DNA of 64,000 nucleotides. It comes from an uncultured bacterium (GTDB lineage Bacteria > Verrucomicrobiota > Lentisphaeria > Victivallales > UBA1829). The notes under the pieces were generated by a model, which saw only the letters and a program-made list of their open reading frames with translations, ran no database searches and was not told the DNA's origin. Shown here piece by piece: positions 52,979 to 61,492 of the stretch. A program made the translations under genes and the position numbers. Where the stretch lies: positions 186,001 to 250,000 of the forward strand of contig CACYZF010000008.1 in NCBI GenBank assembly GCA_902778895.1. Direction: 5' to 3'. The stretch's first letter is position 1. Every line of letters begins with the position of its first letter.

Positions 52979-53734
52979 ATGGGTAAAACAGCCCTCATCA
53001 CGGGCGCGGGACGCGGCATCGGCGCCGCGATCGCCGAAAAACTCGCTTCGGAACACTGGGACGTCGCCATTTTCGCCCGGAAACCGCAGGCCGACGGCGA
53101 TGCACAGTGCGCGGAAATCGCGCGGAAATACGGCGTCGCCGCCCGCTACTATGTCTGCGACATCTCGAAGTCGGAAGACCGTGAAAAAACTGTCGGCGCG
53201 GTCATCCGGGATTTCGGCGGCATCGACGCGCTGGTGAACAACGCGGGCGTCGCTCCGAAAGTGCGCGCGGGCCTGCTCGAAATGAGCGAGGAAAGTTTCG
53301 ACTACGTGATGGGCATCAACCTGAAGGGCATGCTCTTCCTCTCCCAGCTCGTCGCGCGGCATTTCGCCGAAAGGAAAAGCGGCGCGATCGTGAACATCGG
53401 GAGCTGTTCGGCCACGGTCGTCAGCACGAACCGCGGCGAATACTGCATCTCGAAGGCCGGAGTCGCCATGGTGACCCAGCTCTTCGCCGTCGAAATGGCG
53501 AAGTACGGCGTGAACGTGTACGAGATCCGCCCCGGCGTGATCGCCACGGACATGACCGCCTGCGTGAAGGAGAAATACGACAAGCTCATCGCCGAAGGGC
53601 TCACGCTCCAGCCGCGCTGGGGCCAACCCGAGGACGTCGCGAAGGCAGTCGCCATGATGCTCCGCGGCGATATCGGGTACTCCACCGGACAGGTCGTGAA
53701 CGTGGGCGGAGGACTGGAGGTCGTGAGGCTGTGA
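52979..53734 (+). CDS. Short-chain dehydrogenase/reductase
   Basis: A 251-residue NAD(P)-dependent oxidoreductase of the classical SDR type: cofactor site TGAGRGIGAAIAEKLA, DISKSED, NNAGVAPKVRAG, catalytic Ser in VNIGSCSAT, and the YxxxK pair in EYCISKAGVAM. The C-terminus (GQVVNVGGGLEVVRL) is typical. Family members act on sugar alcohols, ketones or acyl carriers; the substrate is unknown. It starts the rightward operon and overlaps the next gene (GTGA). Confidence 0.9.
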   Translation: MGKTALITGAGRGIGAAIAEKLASEHWDVAIFARKPQADGDAQCAEIARKYGVAARYYVCDISKSEDREKTVGAVIRDFGGIDALVNNAGVAPKVRAGLLEMSEESFDYVMGINLKGMLFLSQLVARHFAERKSGAIVNIGSCSATVVSTNRGEYCISKAGVAMVTQLFAVEMAKYGVNVYEIRPGVIATDMTACVKEKYDKLIAEGLTLQPRWGQPEDVAKAVAMMLRGDIGYSTGQVVNVGGGLEVVRL

Positions 53735-55665
53735 ACACGCGCCGTGTCCATACGCTCGTGATCGGGAGCGGAGCCGCCGGGCTGTGCGCCGCCGTGCGCC
53801 TGCACGCGCTCGGCGTGACCGACGTCCTGATCTGTTCCGAAGGGCTCCGCATGGGGACCTCCGTCAATACCGGCAGCGACAAGCAGACCTATTACAAGCT
53901 CGGCATGTACGGCGCGGAACCGGATTCCCCTGCCCTGATGGCGCGCGATCTCTTCGCAGGCGGCGCGGTCCACGGCGACCTGGCGCTGACCGAGGCCGCC
54001 GTCTCCCAGCAGGCGTTCGCCCACCTCGCCTCGCTCGGCGTCCCCTTCCCCCACGACGAATTCGGCCAGTTCATCGGCTACAAGACCGATCACGACCCGA
54101 AACGCCGCGCCACGAGCTGCGGCCCGTACACCTCGCGCGACATGTGTCTGCGCCTCATCGACGCCGTACAATCGCGCGGCATCCCCGTGCTGGAGGACCG
54201 CGTGGTCTTCTCTCTGCTCTCGGCGCAGGAGGGCGACACGAAACGCTGTATCGGCGCGGCACTCGTGAATAGAAAAGCAGAAATTATTTCCGACTGCATC
54301 GAGTTCATCCGCGCGGAAAATGTGGTATTCGCGGCGGGCGGCCCCGGCGGTCTGTACGCCCGGAGCGTGTACCCGGCCGTCCACACGGGCGGCATCGGCG
54401 TGGCACTGGAGGCGGGCGCAGCGGCGCGCAATCTGCCTGAATCGCAGTTCGGGCTCGCCTCGCTGAAATTCCGCTGGAACGTCTCCGGCAGCTACATGCA
54501 GGTGCTCCCGCGGTTCATCTCCACGGACGCCGACGGCGGGGACGAACGCGAGTTCCTGCGCGAGTATTTCGACGACCTACGCACGCTGGAGGACGCCGTG
54601 TTCCTGAAGGGCTATCAATGGCCGTTCGCCGCCGTCCATGTGCCAGGCTCCTCGCTCGTCGATCTCATGGTCTACGTCGAGACTGAACTCCGAGGACGCC
54701 GCGTGTGGCTGGACTACCGCACCGACCCCGCCGACCTCGACATCGCCGCGCTCTCGCAGGAGACGCGCGACTATCTGCAAAAGAGCGGCTGCACCGGGCG
54801 CTCCCCGCTGGAACGCCTTCTGCAGATGAACGCGCCCGCCGCGGAACTGTACCGCGCGCACGGCATCGATTTGGTGAAGGAACCGCTTGAGATCGCCGTC
54901 TGCGCCCAGCACAACAACGGCGGGCTCGCCGCAAATCTCTGGTGGGAATCCGAGAATATCCGCCATCTCTTCCCCGTCGGCGAGGTCAACGGATCGCACG
55001 GCGTGATCCGGCCCGGAGGCTCCGCGCTGAACGCGGGCCAGGTCGGGGCGTTCCGCGCCGCCGAGTTCATCGCCGCGAAATATATGGAACCCGACGGTTC
55101 GTTCGACGCGTCGTTCCTCGCCGCCGCCGAAAAGATTGAGGAGGAGATCCTCGAAAAAGCAGGACGCGGCACGTTCTTCGACTGGAAGGAACAGCGCGCG
55201 ATCATGCAGGCGCGCATGAGCAAGTCCGGGGCGTTTTTGAGGGAGAAAGACGCGTTGAAGACCGCCTTACAGGAAACGCGCGACCAGCTCGCGAACCTCA
55301 AAAACGACGGCCTCGCATCCGCCACCGCCGCCGAACTCTCCGAACGCCTCCGCACCCGGAACCTCGTCTTCGCCGCCGCCGTTTACCTCGCCGCCATGCT
55401 CGAACAGGTCGAGGCGGGCGTGGGCTCGCGCGGCGGGTCGGTCGTGCTCACGCCGGACGGACGCCCCGTTCACGGCAAACTGCCGTTCAGGATCGCGGAC
55501 GAGGACCGTTCGTTCCGCGCCTCGGTCCAGGAGATCACCGCCGCGCCGGACGGCTCGACGGAGATTCGACGCGTCCCGTGCCGCCCGATCCCGGAGACGG
55601 ACGGCTGGTTCGAGACCGTCTGGAAAGCCTGCCGCGAACAACGCATTTACGACACAGGAGACTGA
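53731..55665 (+). CDS. Fumarate reductase/succinate dehydrogenase-like flavoprotein
   Basis: A 644-residue FAD enzyme. Dinucleotide-binding site VIGSGAAGLCAAVRLHALG at the start, NTGSDKQTYYKLGMYG for the flavin, then NVVFAAGGPGGLYARSVYP, CAQHNNGGLAANLWWES and VNGSHGVIRPGGSALNAGQVGAF. This fold includes fumarate, urocanate and cinnamate-type reductases and ketosteroid dehydrogenases, all acting on C=C bonds. It has no signal peptide, no heme domain and no covalent-FMN domain, so it is probably cytoplasmic. The start is a GTG overlapping the SDR stop. Substrate unknown. Confidence 0.85.
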   Translation: MNTRRVHTLVIGSGAAGLCAAVRLHALGVTDVLICSEGLRMGTSVNTGSDKQTYYKLGMYGAEPDSPALMARDLFAGGAVHGDLALTEAAVSQQAFAHLASLGVPFPHDEFGQFIGYKTDHDPKRRATSCGPYTSRDMCLRLIDAVQSRGIPVLEDRVVFSLLSAQEGDTKRCIGAALVNRKAEIISDCIEFIRAENVVFAAGGPGGLYARSVYPAVHTGGIGVALEAGAAARNLPESQFGLASLKFRWNVSGSYMQVLPRFISTDADGGDEREFLREYFDDLRTLEDAVFLKGYQWPFAAVHVPGSSLVDLMVYVETELRGRRVWLDYRTDPADLDIAALSQETRDYLQKSGCTGRSPLERLLQMNAPAAELYRAHGIDLVKEPLEIAVCAQHNNGGLAANLWWESENIRHLFPVGEVNGSHGVIRPGGSALNAGQVGAFRAAEFIAAKYMEPDGSFDASFLAAAEKIEEEILEKAGRGTFFDWKEQRAIMQARMSKSGAFLREKDALKTALQETRDQLANLKNDGLASATAAELSERLRTRNLVFAAAVYLAAMLEQVEAGVGSRGGSVVLTPDGRPVHGKLPFRIADEDRSFRASVQEITAAPDGSTEIRRVPCRPIPETDGWFETVWKACREQRIYDTGD

Positions 55666-55668
55666 CGC

Positions 55669-57096
55669 ATGGACTACCCGAAACCCGCCTCGTTCCGCAC
55701 GCTCGACGAATTCCGCGCGCACCTCGCCGCATCGGACATCCCCATCGGCCTCGCCGAACTCCCGCCTGCCGGTGGGTCCGCTCTCGCGAAGCCGCTGAAC
55801 GGGATCGGCAACCGCTGGGCGGTCCTGCCTATGGAGGGCTGGGACTGCGGACGCGACGGCGCGCCGTCCGAGTTCACGCGCCGCCGCTGGCTCCGGTTCG
55901 CTTCGAGCGGGGCGAAGCTCATCTACGGGACCGAGGCGGCCGCCGTGATGCACTCCGGGCGCAGCAACACGCGCCAGCTCCTCGTGGCCGACCACACCGC
56001 CGGCGCGCTGAAACGGCTCAACGCGGAAATGAGGCGGACGCACCGCGAACGCTTCGGCACGGATTCCGACCTGAAGATCGGGCTCCAGCTCACACACTCC
56101 GGGCGGTTCTCCCACCCGGACGACGACCGCGTGCTCGTCTCGAAGACCGCATACGCCCATCCGCTGCTCGACAAAAAGTTTCACAACGACGCCTCGAACG
56201 TGGTCACGGACGACGAGGTCGCGGACATCATCGCGCATTTCATCCGCGCCGCCGAGCTCGCGCAGGACGCCGGATTCGATTTCGTGGACGTAAAGCTCGC
56301 GCACGGCTACCTCGGGCACGAATTCCTCACCGCATACGACCGCCCCGGCGCGTTCGGCGGCTCCTTCGAGAACCGCACGCGTTTCTTCCGCGAGATCGCC
56401 GGGGGCATCCGCAAACGCTGCCCCGGCCTTGAACTCTCCTCGCGCGTCAGCATCTTCGACATCCGGCCGTTCGTGAAAGGCGCGGACGGCGTCGGCGTGC
56501 CGATGGACTGGTCCGGCCCCTACCCCTACGCGTTCGGCGGCGCGGGCGACGGCCTCACGATGGACCCGGATTTAAAAGACACGGTCGCGCTCGTCAAGCT
56601 CATGCGTTCGCTCGGCGTGAAGATGATCTGCGCCACGATCGGCAGCCCGTACTACTGCGTCCACATCCAGCGGCCCGCATTCTACCCGGTCTCCGACGGC
56701 TATCTGCCGCCGCACGACCCGCTCCGCAGCGTGTGGCTCCACATCGAGGCCGTACGCCGTCTGCGCGAGCTCTGCCCCGGCCTGCTCGTGGTCGGCTCCG
56801 GCTACACCGCGCTTCAGGAATACCTCCCGCACGCCGCCGAATACGCCGTAGCGAACGGCCTCACGGATTTCGTCGGGTTCGGGCGCATGGCGCTCTCCTA
56901 CCCCGATTTCTGCGCTGATATCCTCGCCGGACGCACTCTGCGCCGCGCCTGCATCTGTCGCACGTTCGGCGACTGCACGAACGCCCCGCGCGCCGGGCTC
57001 ATCTCCGGCTGCTACCCGCTCGACGAATGCTACAGGAACCGTCCCGAAGCAAAAACGCTCGCCGAACTCAAAAAGGCCGCAAAAAACAAATCCTGA
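55669..57096 (+). CDS. NADH:flavin oxidoreductase (Old Yellow Enzyme-like)
   Basis: A 475-residue TIM-barrel flavoprotein. Patterns: NRWAVLPMEGWDCGRDG near the N-terminus, LKIGLQLTHSGRFSHP, the active-site DVKLAHGYLGHEFLTAYDRPG and GGSFENRTRFFREI, and a C-terminal GFGRMALSYPDF. Near the end CICRTFGDC resembles the Cys cluster of the OYE/2,4-dienoyl-CoA reductase group, but the spacing is unusual. Such enzymes reduce activated C=C bonds with NADH or NADPH. It starts 3 bases after the flavoprotein gene. Confidence 0.85.
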   Translation: MDYPKPASFRTLDEFRAHLAASDIPIGLAELPPAGGSALAKPLNGIGNRWAVLPMEGWDCGRDGAPSEFTRRRWLRFASSGAKLIYGTEAAAVMHSGRSNTRQLLVADHTAGALKRLNAEMRRTHRERFGTDSDLKIGLQLTHSGRFSHPDDDRVLVSKTAYAHPLLDKKFHNDASNVVTDDEVADIIAHFIRAAELAQDAGFDFVDVKLAHGYLGHEFLTAYDRPGAFGGSFENRTRFFREIAGGIRKRCPGLELSSRVSIFDIRPFVKGADGVGVPMDWSGPYPYAFGGAGDGLTMDPDLKDTVALVKLMRSLGVKMICATIGSPYYCVHIQRPAFYPVSDGYLPPHDPLRSVWLHIEAVRRLRELCPGLLVVGSGYTALQEYLPHAAEYAVANGLTDFVGFGRMALSYPDFCADILAGRTLRRACICRTFGDCTNAPRAGLISGCYPLDECYRNRPEAKTLAELKKAAKNKS

Positions 57097-57135
57097 CTTT
57101 CAGTTCCACCATCCTATAAACGAAAGGTTTTCGCC

Positions 57136-58875
57136 ATGCTATCCAAAAACATTCTGACCGCCTCAATCCTCGCCGCCGCGCTCGTTTCCGCGTTCGCCGC
57201 GGAGCCCGTGCTCGAATTCAAGGTGAACAAGGATGCTCCGCGCACCGCCGGGATGTGCGGCCCCACGCACGACGAAGAGGTCATCTACGGCCTCGGCTCC
57301 GACGGCAAGCGGCATTATTTCGCGGTCGGCACGGACGTCCGCGGCTCCGGCATCACGATCTGGCAGTCGGAGGACATGGTGAACTGGAAGGACGTCGGGC
57401 GCGTCTTCACGCAGGCGAACAAGCCCGCGATCCTGGAGAACGGCGGCCGCGGCTTCGCCTACACGTTCCGCAACGTCGAGATCGGCGACGACGGCGCGTA
57501 CAAGCTCCTCGACACGCCCGCGCAGGGCAACAACCGCCTCGGCAACGCCTTCTGGGCGCCGTGCATCTACTACCACGTGTACGACCAGACTTATTACCTG
57601 TATTACTGCTGCTCGGCGTTCGGCGTCCGCAACTCGTTTATCGGCTGCGCGAAGAGCAAGACGCTCGACAAAGGCTGGGAGGACTGCGGACAACTCATCC
57701 ACACGCGCGTCGGCGACGGCAAGCGGTTCAACGCGATCGACCCGGCGGTCATTCACAACGACTTCCACACATGGATGGTCTACGGCTCGTACTTCGGCGG
57801 CATCGCCCTCGTCGAGCTCGACCCGAAGGATCCCTCGAAACTGCTTCACCCCGGCACGCACGGCAAGACCGTCGCCTCGCGCACCACGGACACCGTCTTC
57901 GACCTCAGTACGCTGGAGAAGGCGAAGGCCGCGCCGAAGAACGATCCGACCGCGGGCCAGGGCATCGAGGGCGCCAGCATCCTGTATCACAGGTATCTTT
58001 TCGACGGCTATTATTACCTGTTCGTCTCGCACGACAATCTGGAGTGGAGCTACAACTGCCGCGTCGGGCGCTCGAAAAACATCGAGGGGCCGTATCTGGA
58101 CTACAACGGCAAGCCGCTGATCTACGACCAGCGGAAGCTCGGCGAGGACACCGTGTACGGCACCAAGATCATCGGACCGTACCGCTGGAAATCCACCGGG
58201 ACCGGCTGGGCGGGGACCGGGCACACCACGGTCTTCGAGGTGCAGACGAAGGAGTGGGAACATGTCATGTTCGGAAGCAACAGCAAGTGGGAGGGAGTGC
58301 GCGGCTCGTATCTCGGACTGCGCCGGGTCTTCTGGTCGAAGGACGGCTGGCCCCTGCTTTCGCCCTGCCTGTACGCGGGCGAAGACATGGACATCGGAAG
58401 CGGCTCGAAATATGTCGATGGCGAACTGATCCCGTACAACACGGCCGTCAGAAAAGACGGCATCCTGAACTCCGGCGAGGCTGCGCAGTGGGATTTCATC
58501 GTCTTCAGCCAGTCGCAGGACCGCTCGAACCGACGCGTCGACGAATCTACAGTCTACACGCTCAAGGCGGACGGGACCATCGAGGGCGGCGGCAAGTGGC
58601 GGATCGGCACATGGAATTCGGACATGATGTTTTTGGACGGCAGAACAAATGATGGCAGAGGATGGGGTCAGCAAACATATTTGAACGGCGTTTCCATGCT
58701 GGTCGAGCTCCCCGGCGGCGTGAAGGCGGACGGCGTCTGCGCCTACGGCTGGGACCAGGACCGGAAATGCCAGACGGTGTTCTTCTCCGGGATGACCGAC
58801 AAGGGAATCACTGTTTGGGGACAGCGCATCCCGCCTGCCGCCGGAGATAAAAACGTTTCCACCTCGAATAATTGA
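57136..58875 (+). CDS. Secreted GH43 arabinanase-like enzyme, copy 1
   Basis: A 579-residue exported glycosidase (signal MLSKNILTASILAAALVSAF, cleaved after AFA). The five-bladed propeller shows the first acidic residue in GPTHDEEVIYG (D46), then FWAPCIYYHVYDQTYYLYY, NAIDPAV with the second Asp, and the general acid in GIEGASILYH. The last ~120 residues (AAQWDFIVFSQ..., CAYGWDQDRKCQTVFF) fit the C-terminal domain of bacterial endo-arabinanases. The expected activity is cleavage of alpha-1,5-arabinan or related pectin side chains. It is 39 bases after the OYE gene and 21 bases before its paralogue. Confidence 0.88.
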   Translation: MLSKNILTASILAAALVSAFAAEPVLEFKVNKDAPRTAGMCGPTHDEEVIYGLGSDGKRHYFAVGTDVRGSGITIWQSEDMVNWKDVGRVFTQANKPAILENGGRGFAYTFRNVEIGDDGAYKLLDTPAQGNNRLGNAFWAPCIYYHVYDQTYYLYYCCSAFGVRNSFIGCAKSKTLDKGWEDCGQLIHTRVGDGKRFNAIDPAVIHNDFHTWMVYGSYFGGIALVELDPKDPSKLLHPGTHGKTVASRTTDTVFDLSTLEKAKAAPKNDPTAGQGIEGASILYHRYLFDGYYYLFVSHDNLEWSYNCRVGRSKNIEGPYLDYNGKPLIYDQRKLGEDTVYGTKIIGPYRWKSTGTGWAGTGHTTVFEVQTKEWEHVMFGSNSKWEGVRGSYLGLRRVFWSKDGWPLLSPCLYAGEDMDIGSGSKYVDGELIPYNTAVRKDGILNSGEAAQWDFIVFSQSQDRSNRRVDESTVYTLKADGTIEGGGKWRIGTWNSDMMFLDGRTNDGRGWGQQTYLNGVSMLVELPGGVKADGVCAYGWDQDRKCQTVFFSGMTDKGITVWGQRIPPAAGDKNVSTSNN

Positions 58876-58896
58876 CCTCGAAACAATCTCGGAGGA

Positions 58897-60612
58897 ATGA
58901 ATATGAAACACAAATCGACCTGCATCTTCGCCGCCGCGGTCCTCGCCGCCACGCTCGTTTCCGCACTCTTCGCCGCGGAACCCGTCATTGAGTTCAAAGT
59001 GAACAAAGACGGCCCGCGCACCGCTGGAATGCTCGGGCCCTCGCACGACGAGGAAATGATCTACGGCCTCGGCTCCGATGGAAAACAGCACTATTTCGCG
59101 GTCGGCACGGACGTCCGCGGACCGGGCATCACGATCTGGCAATCCGAGGACCTCGTGAACTGGAAGGACGTCGGGAAGGTCTTCACGCAGGCGAACGCGC
59201 CGAAGATCCTGAACGCGGGGCCGCGCGGCTGGAGCTACGACTTCAACGCCGTGACCATCGACGACAAAGGCGAATACGGGTTCCTGACCGAACGCAAGCC
59301 CGGCGCGAACAACTACCGTCTCGGCGGCGGCCAGCCGTTCTGGGCCCCGTGCATCTACTTCAATGAACCGGACCAGACCTATTATCTGTACTATTCCTGC
59401 TCCGCCTACGGCACGCGCAATTCGTTCATCGGCTGCGCGAAGAGCAAGACGCTGGACAAGGGGTGGGAGGACTGCGGCCAGCTGATCCACACGCGCACCG
59501 GCGACGGAAAGAAGTACAACGCCATCGACCCGACGGTCTTCAGGGACGCCGACGGCAAACTGTGGATGATCTACGGTTCGTTCTTCGGCGGCATCGCCCT
59601 CGTGCAGCTGGACCCGAAGGACCCGTCGAAGCTCCTTCATCCCGGCACGCACGGCACGACCATCGCCTGCCGAGGCTATGAGAAAGTCTACGAACAGGAC
59701 GGATTCGAGGGCAAGCCGACCGTGAGCGTCGACGGACAGCGTTTCACCGCCTACGGCATCGAAGGCGCGAGCATCGTCTATAATCCCGAGACGAAGTATT
59801 ATTACCTCTTCGTCTCCTACGACCGCCTCGCCCTGACCTACCATGTGCGCGTCGGACGTTCGAAAGATATCGAGGGGCCGTATCTGGACTACAACGGCAA
59901 ACCGCTGGTCTACGATCAGGAGAAACAGGGCCCCGGGGACGTGAACGGGACCAAGCTCGTCGGGCCGTACCGCTGGAAATCGACCGGGGCGGGCTGGGTC
60001 GGGACCGGACACACCACGCTTTTCTACACCGCCGACAAGGAACTGATGTTCGGCAGCAACAGCAAGGACCGCGCCAACGGCGCGTCGTTCGTCGGCCTGC
60101 GCCGGGTCTTCTGGTCGGAGGACGGCTGGCCGCTGCTCTCGCCATGCATATATGGCGGCGAGGACCTGCTTTTCACAGAATTTGCAAGCGACAACGAGAA
60201 AGAAAGCAATCTCGTCACGGTAGACAGCATCCTGAATTCCGGCGAGTCTGCACAGTGGGATTTCATCGTCTTCAGCGTCACGGACGACACCACATTCCGG
60301 CGCATCGACGAATCGACCGTCTATACCCTCAAAAAAGACGGGACCATCGAGGGCGGCGGCAAGTGGAAGATCGGTTACTGGAATTCGGATATGGAAATCG
60401 GGGACGGCGTCACGAAAGACAGCAAAGGGTTCGAACAGATATTCCTCGAGAACGGTGTTTCCATGCTGGTCGAACTCCCCGGCGGCGTGAAGGCGGACGG
60501 CATTTGCGCCTACGGCTGGGACCAGGACCGCAAATGCCAGACCGTTTTCTTCACCGGCCTGACCGACAAGGGCGTACCCGTTTGGGGGGAGGCTGCGCCT
60601 CCACTGAAGTAG
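58897..60612 (+). CDS. Secreted GH43 arabinanase-like enzyme, copy 2
   Basis: A 571-residue paralogue of the preceding gene, with the same signal type (MKHKSTCIFAAAVLAATLVS, from the ATG at 58903; an ATG two codons earlier also fits) and the same blocks: GPSHDEEMIYG, FWAPCIYFNEPDQTYYLYY, NAIDPTV, GIEGASIVYN, and the C-terminal AYGWDQDRKCQTVFF. The two differ most in the middle loop around residues 230-270 and near the C-terminal junction, so substrate preference may have diverged. It is the last gene of the operon; the terminator is at 60668-60705. The TAG stop shares its G with a palindromic repeat. Confidence 0.88.
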   Translation: MNMKHKSTCIFAAAVLAATLVSALFAAEPVIEFKVNKDGPRTAGMLGPSHDEEMIYGLGSDGKQHYFAVGTDVRGPGITIWQSEDLVNWKDVGKVFTQANAPKILNAGPRGWSYDFNAVTIDDKGEYGFLTERKPGANNYRLGGGQPFWAPCIYFNEPDQTYYLYYSCSAYGTRNSFIGCAKSKTLDKGWEDCGQLIHTRTGDGKKYNAIDPTVFRDADGKLWMIYGSFFGGIALVQLDPKDPSKLLHPGTHGTTIACRGYEKVYEQDGFEGKPTVSVDGQRFTAYGIEGASIVYNPETKYYYLFVSYDRLALTYHVRVGRSKDIEGPYLDYNGKPLVYDQEKQGPGDVNGTKLVGPYRWKSTGAGWVGTGHTTLFYTADKELMFGSNSKDRANGASFVGLRRVFWSEDGWPLLSPCIYGGEDLLFTEFASDNEKESNLVTVDSILNSGESAQWDFIVFSVTDDTTFRRIDESTVYTLKKDGTIEGGGKWKIGYWNSDMEIGDGVTKDSKGFEQIFLENGVSMLVELPGGVKADGICAYGWDQDRKCQTVFFTGLTDKGVPVWGEAAPPLK

Positions 60613-60633
60613 TGCGTGGCTATGCTCACGCAC
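60612..60633. repeat. Single palindromic unit at the GH43 stop codon
   Basis: GTGCGTG-loop GCTATGCT-CACGCAC. The loop is close to the reverse complement (GCTACGCT) of the AGCGTAGC loop seen in the composite repeats, so it may be the first element in opposite orientation. Confidence 0.6.
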
Positions 60634-60667
60634 GGGACTGTTCCCCTGCCCTTCCCAAACACGAAAA

Positions 60668-60705
60668 GAGCCGTCCGGATCGCTCCGGGCGGCTCAAACA
60701 TTTTT
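60668..60705 (+). terminator. Rho-independent terminator of the redox/GH43 operon
   Basis: Stem GAGCCGTCCGG/CCGGGCGGCTC followed by AAACATTTTT, 56 bases after the last GH43 stop. Confidence 0.75.
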
Positions 60706-60734
60706 GACTGGAAATGAGGAAGAGAATCTGTCTC

Positions 60735-60826
60735 GTGCCCGAGCGTAGCCGGGCACTATATCATCACTGCTTGCAGTGTGCGCAAACGAAGCTGAGCGCA
60801 CTGCCGCAGTCAAGGGCTTGCCCTTG
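60735..60826. repeat. Composite palindromic repeat, copy 3 (expanded)
   Basis: GTGCCCG-AGCGTAGC-CGGGCAC (60735-60756), ACTGC-TT-GCAGT (60766-60777), GTGCGC-loop with ACGAAGC-GCGCAC (60778-60801), ACTGC-C-GCAGT (60800-60810), CAAGGGC-TT-GCCCTTG (60811-60826). It has the same order as copies 1 and 2, with the first two elements doubled. Confidence 0.8.
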
Positions 60827-60943
60827 TGCGCGTCTCGCGGTCACGAGAGAAACAACGCCAAGGCGCGCAGCGCCCCCAGCAAAGCGGCAAGTATTATCAT
60901 TAGGACGCTCCGCGTCCGGGGGGCGGCTCCGCCGCCTCGGAAA

Positions 60944-61055
60944 GCTCAGTTGCGCTCGACATTTTTCTTTTACCGCGAGCCGCGCCACACATTCGGAATG
61001 CTCGCTTGCGCTCGCCTATTTTCTTTTACCGCGAGTTGCGCCACACACATAGTGT
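60944..61055. repeat. 56-base tandem direct repeat, two units
   Basis: Unit A 60944-60999, unit B 61000-61055. Both contain GCTC-GTTGCGCTCG-like starts (GCTCAGTTGCGCTCG, GCTCGCTTGCGCTCG) and the shared block TTTTCTTTTACCGCGAG..GCGCCACACA. They differ at a few positions only. Confidence 0.75.
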
Positions 61056-61397
61056 ACTGAAGTAGCGCCATCCTCCGCCAGGACGTAGGGAGGACATATC
61101 GCGGGATCCGGCGATAAAATGAACTCAGGGCATATTCTGAGACGCAAATCGCCTTGCCCCCACACCGATCCGTTTTACCTGTTCCCCTGCCCTGAAACAG
61201 CCCCCGCGCGTTCTAAAACAAACGTCTTACCTCTTTCCCCTGCCCTTTTCTGTCGGGGAATCCCATTTCCCCATATAATCCCGCGCAGATTCTCAACCGT
61301 TTTCGCCGGGTTGAACGACATTTCAACAAAGAAGATGGTGCCGATGTAAAGCGGAGCATGTCCTAAATGAAGGACTTATCCTCCCGCGCAGGCACAG

Positions 61398-61433
61398 AAA
61401 AAGCCCCTGCACCCGTTTCCAGGTGCAGGGGCC
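61398..61433 (-). terminator. Rho-independent terminator of the second AIDA/FG-GAP gene
   Basis: Perfect 11-base stem GCCCCTGCACC/GGTGCAGGGGC followed leftward by TTTTT, about 60 bases after the stop. Confidence 0.85.
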
Positions 61434-61492
61434 GCTTGGTTCAGTTGAACCGTCCGGGTTCAGCGGACAGGACTGAATGTGTCACGCATAAC

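Larger units (their letters stand above)
60613..61492. other. 880-base non-coding repeat mosaic
   Basis: No gene is supported here; the ORF at 61119-61349 has no ribosome binding site. It contains a palindromic unit, the GH43 terminator, a full composite palindromic repeat (60735-60826), loop-CTC hairpins such as GACGCTCCGCGTC and GGCGGCTCCGCCGCC (60903-60935), a 56-base direct repeat (60944-61055), three copies of TTCCCCTGCCCT (60641, 61182, 61235) and the terminator of the next gene (61398-61433). The word ACTGAAGTAG from the GH43 end recurs at 61057. Confidence 0.7.

Noticed and set aside
57163-60633. An 1156-codon antisense frame opposite the GH43 genes
   Set aside because: It is a shadow of two paralogous genes, so it also looks repeated. 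Its composition (Ala/Asp/Arg/Val) is typical of antisense GC-rich frames.
60735-61055. CRISPR array
   Set aside because: The repeats are palindromes of varying sequence or a 56-base tandem duplication. There are no regular repeat-spacer units and no cas genes.
61119-61349. 76-codon ORF in the repeat mosaic
   Set aside because: No ribosome binding site, unlike-protein composition, and it crosses two copies of the TTCCCCTGCCCT word.
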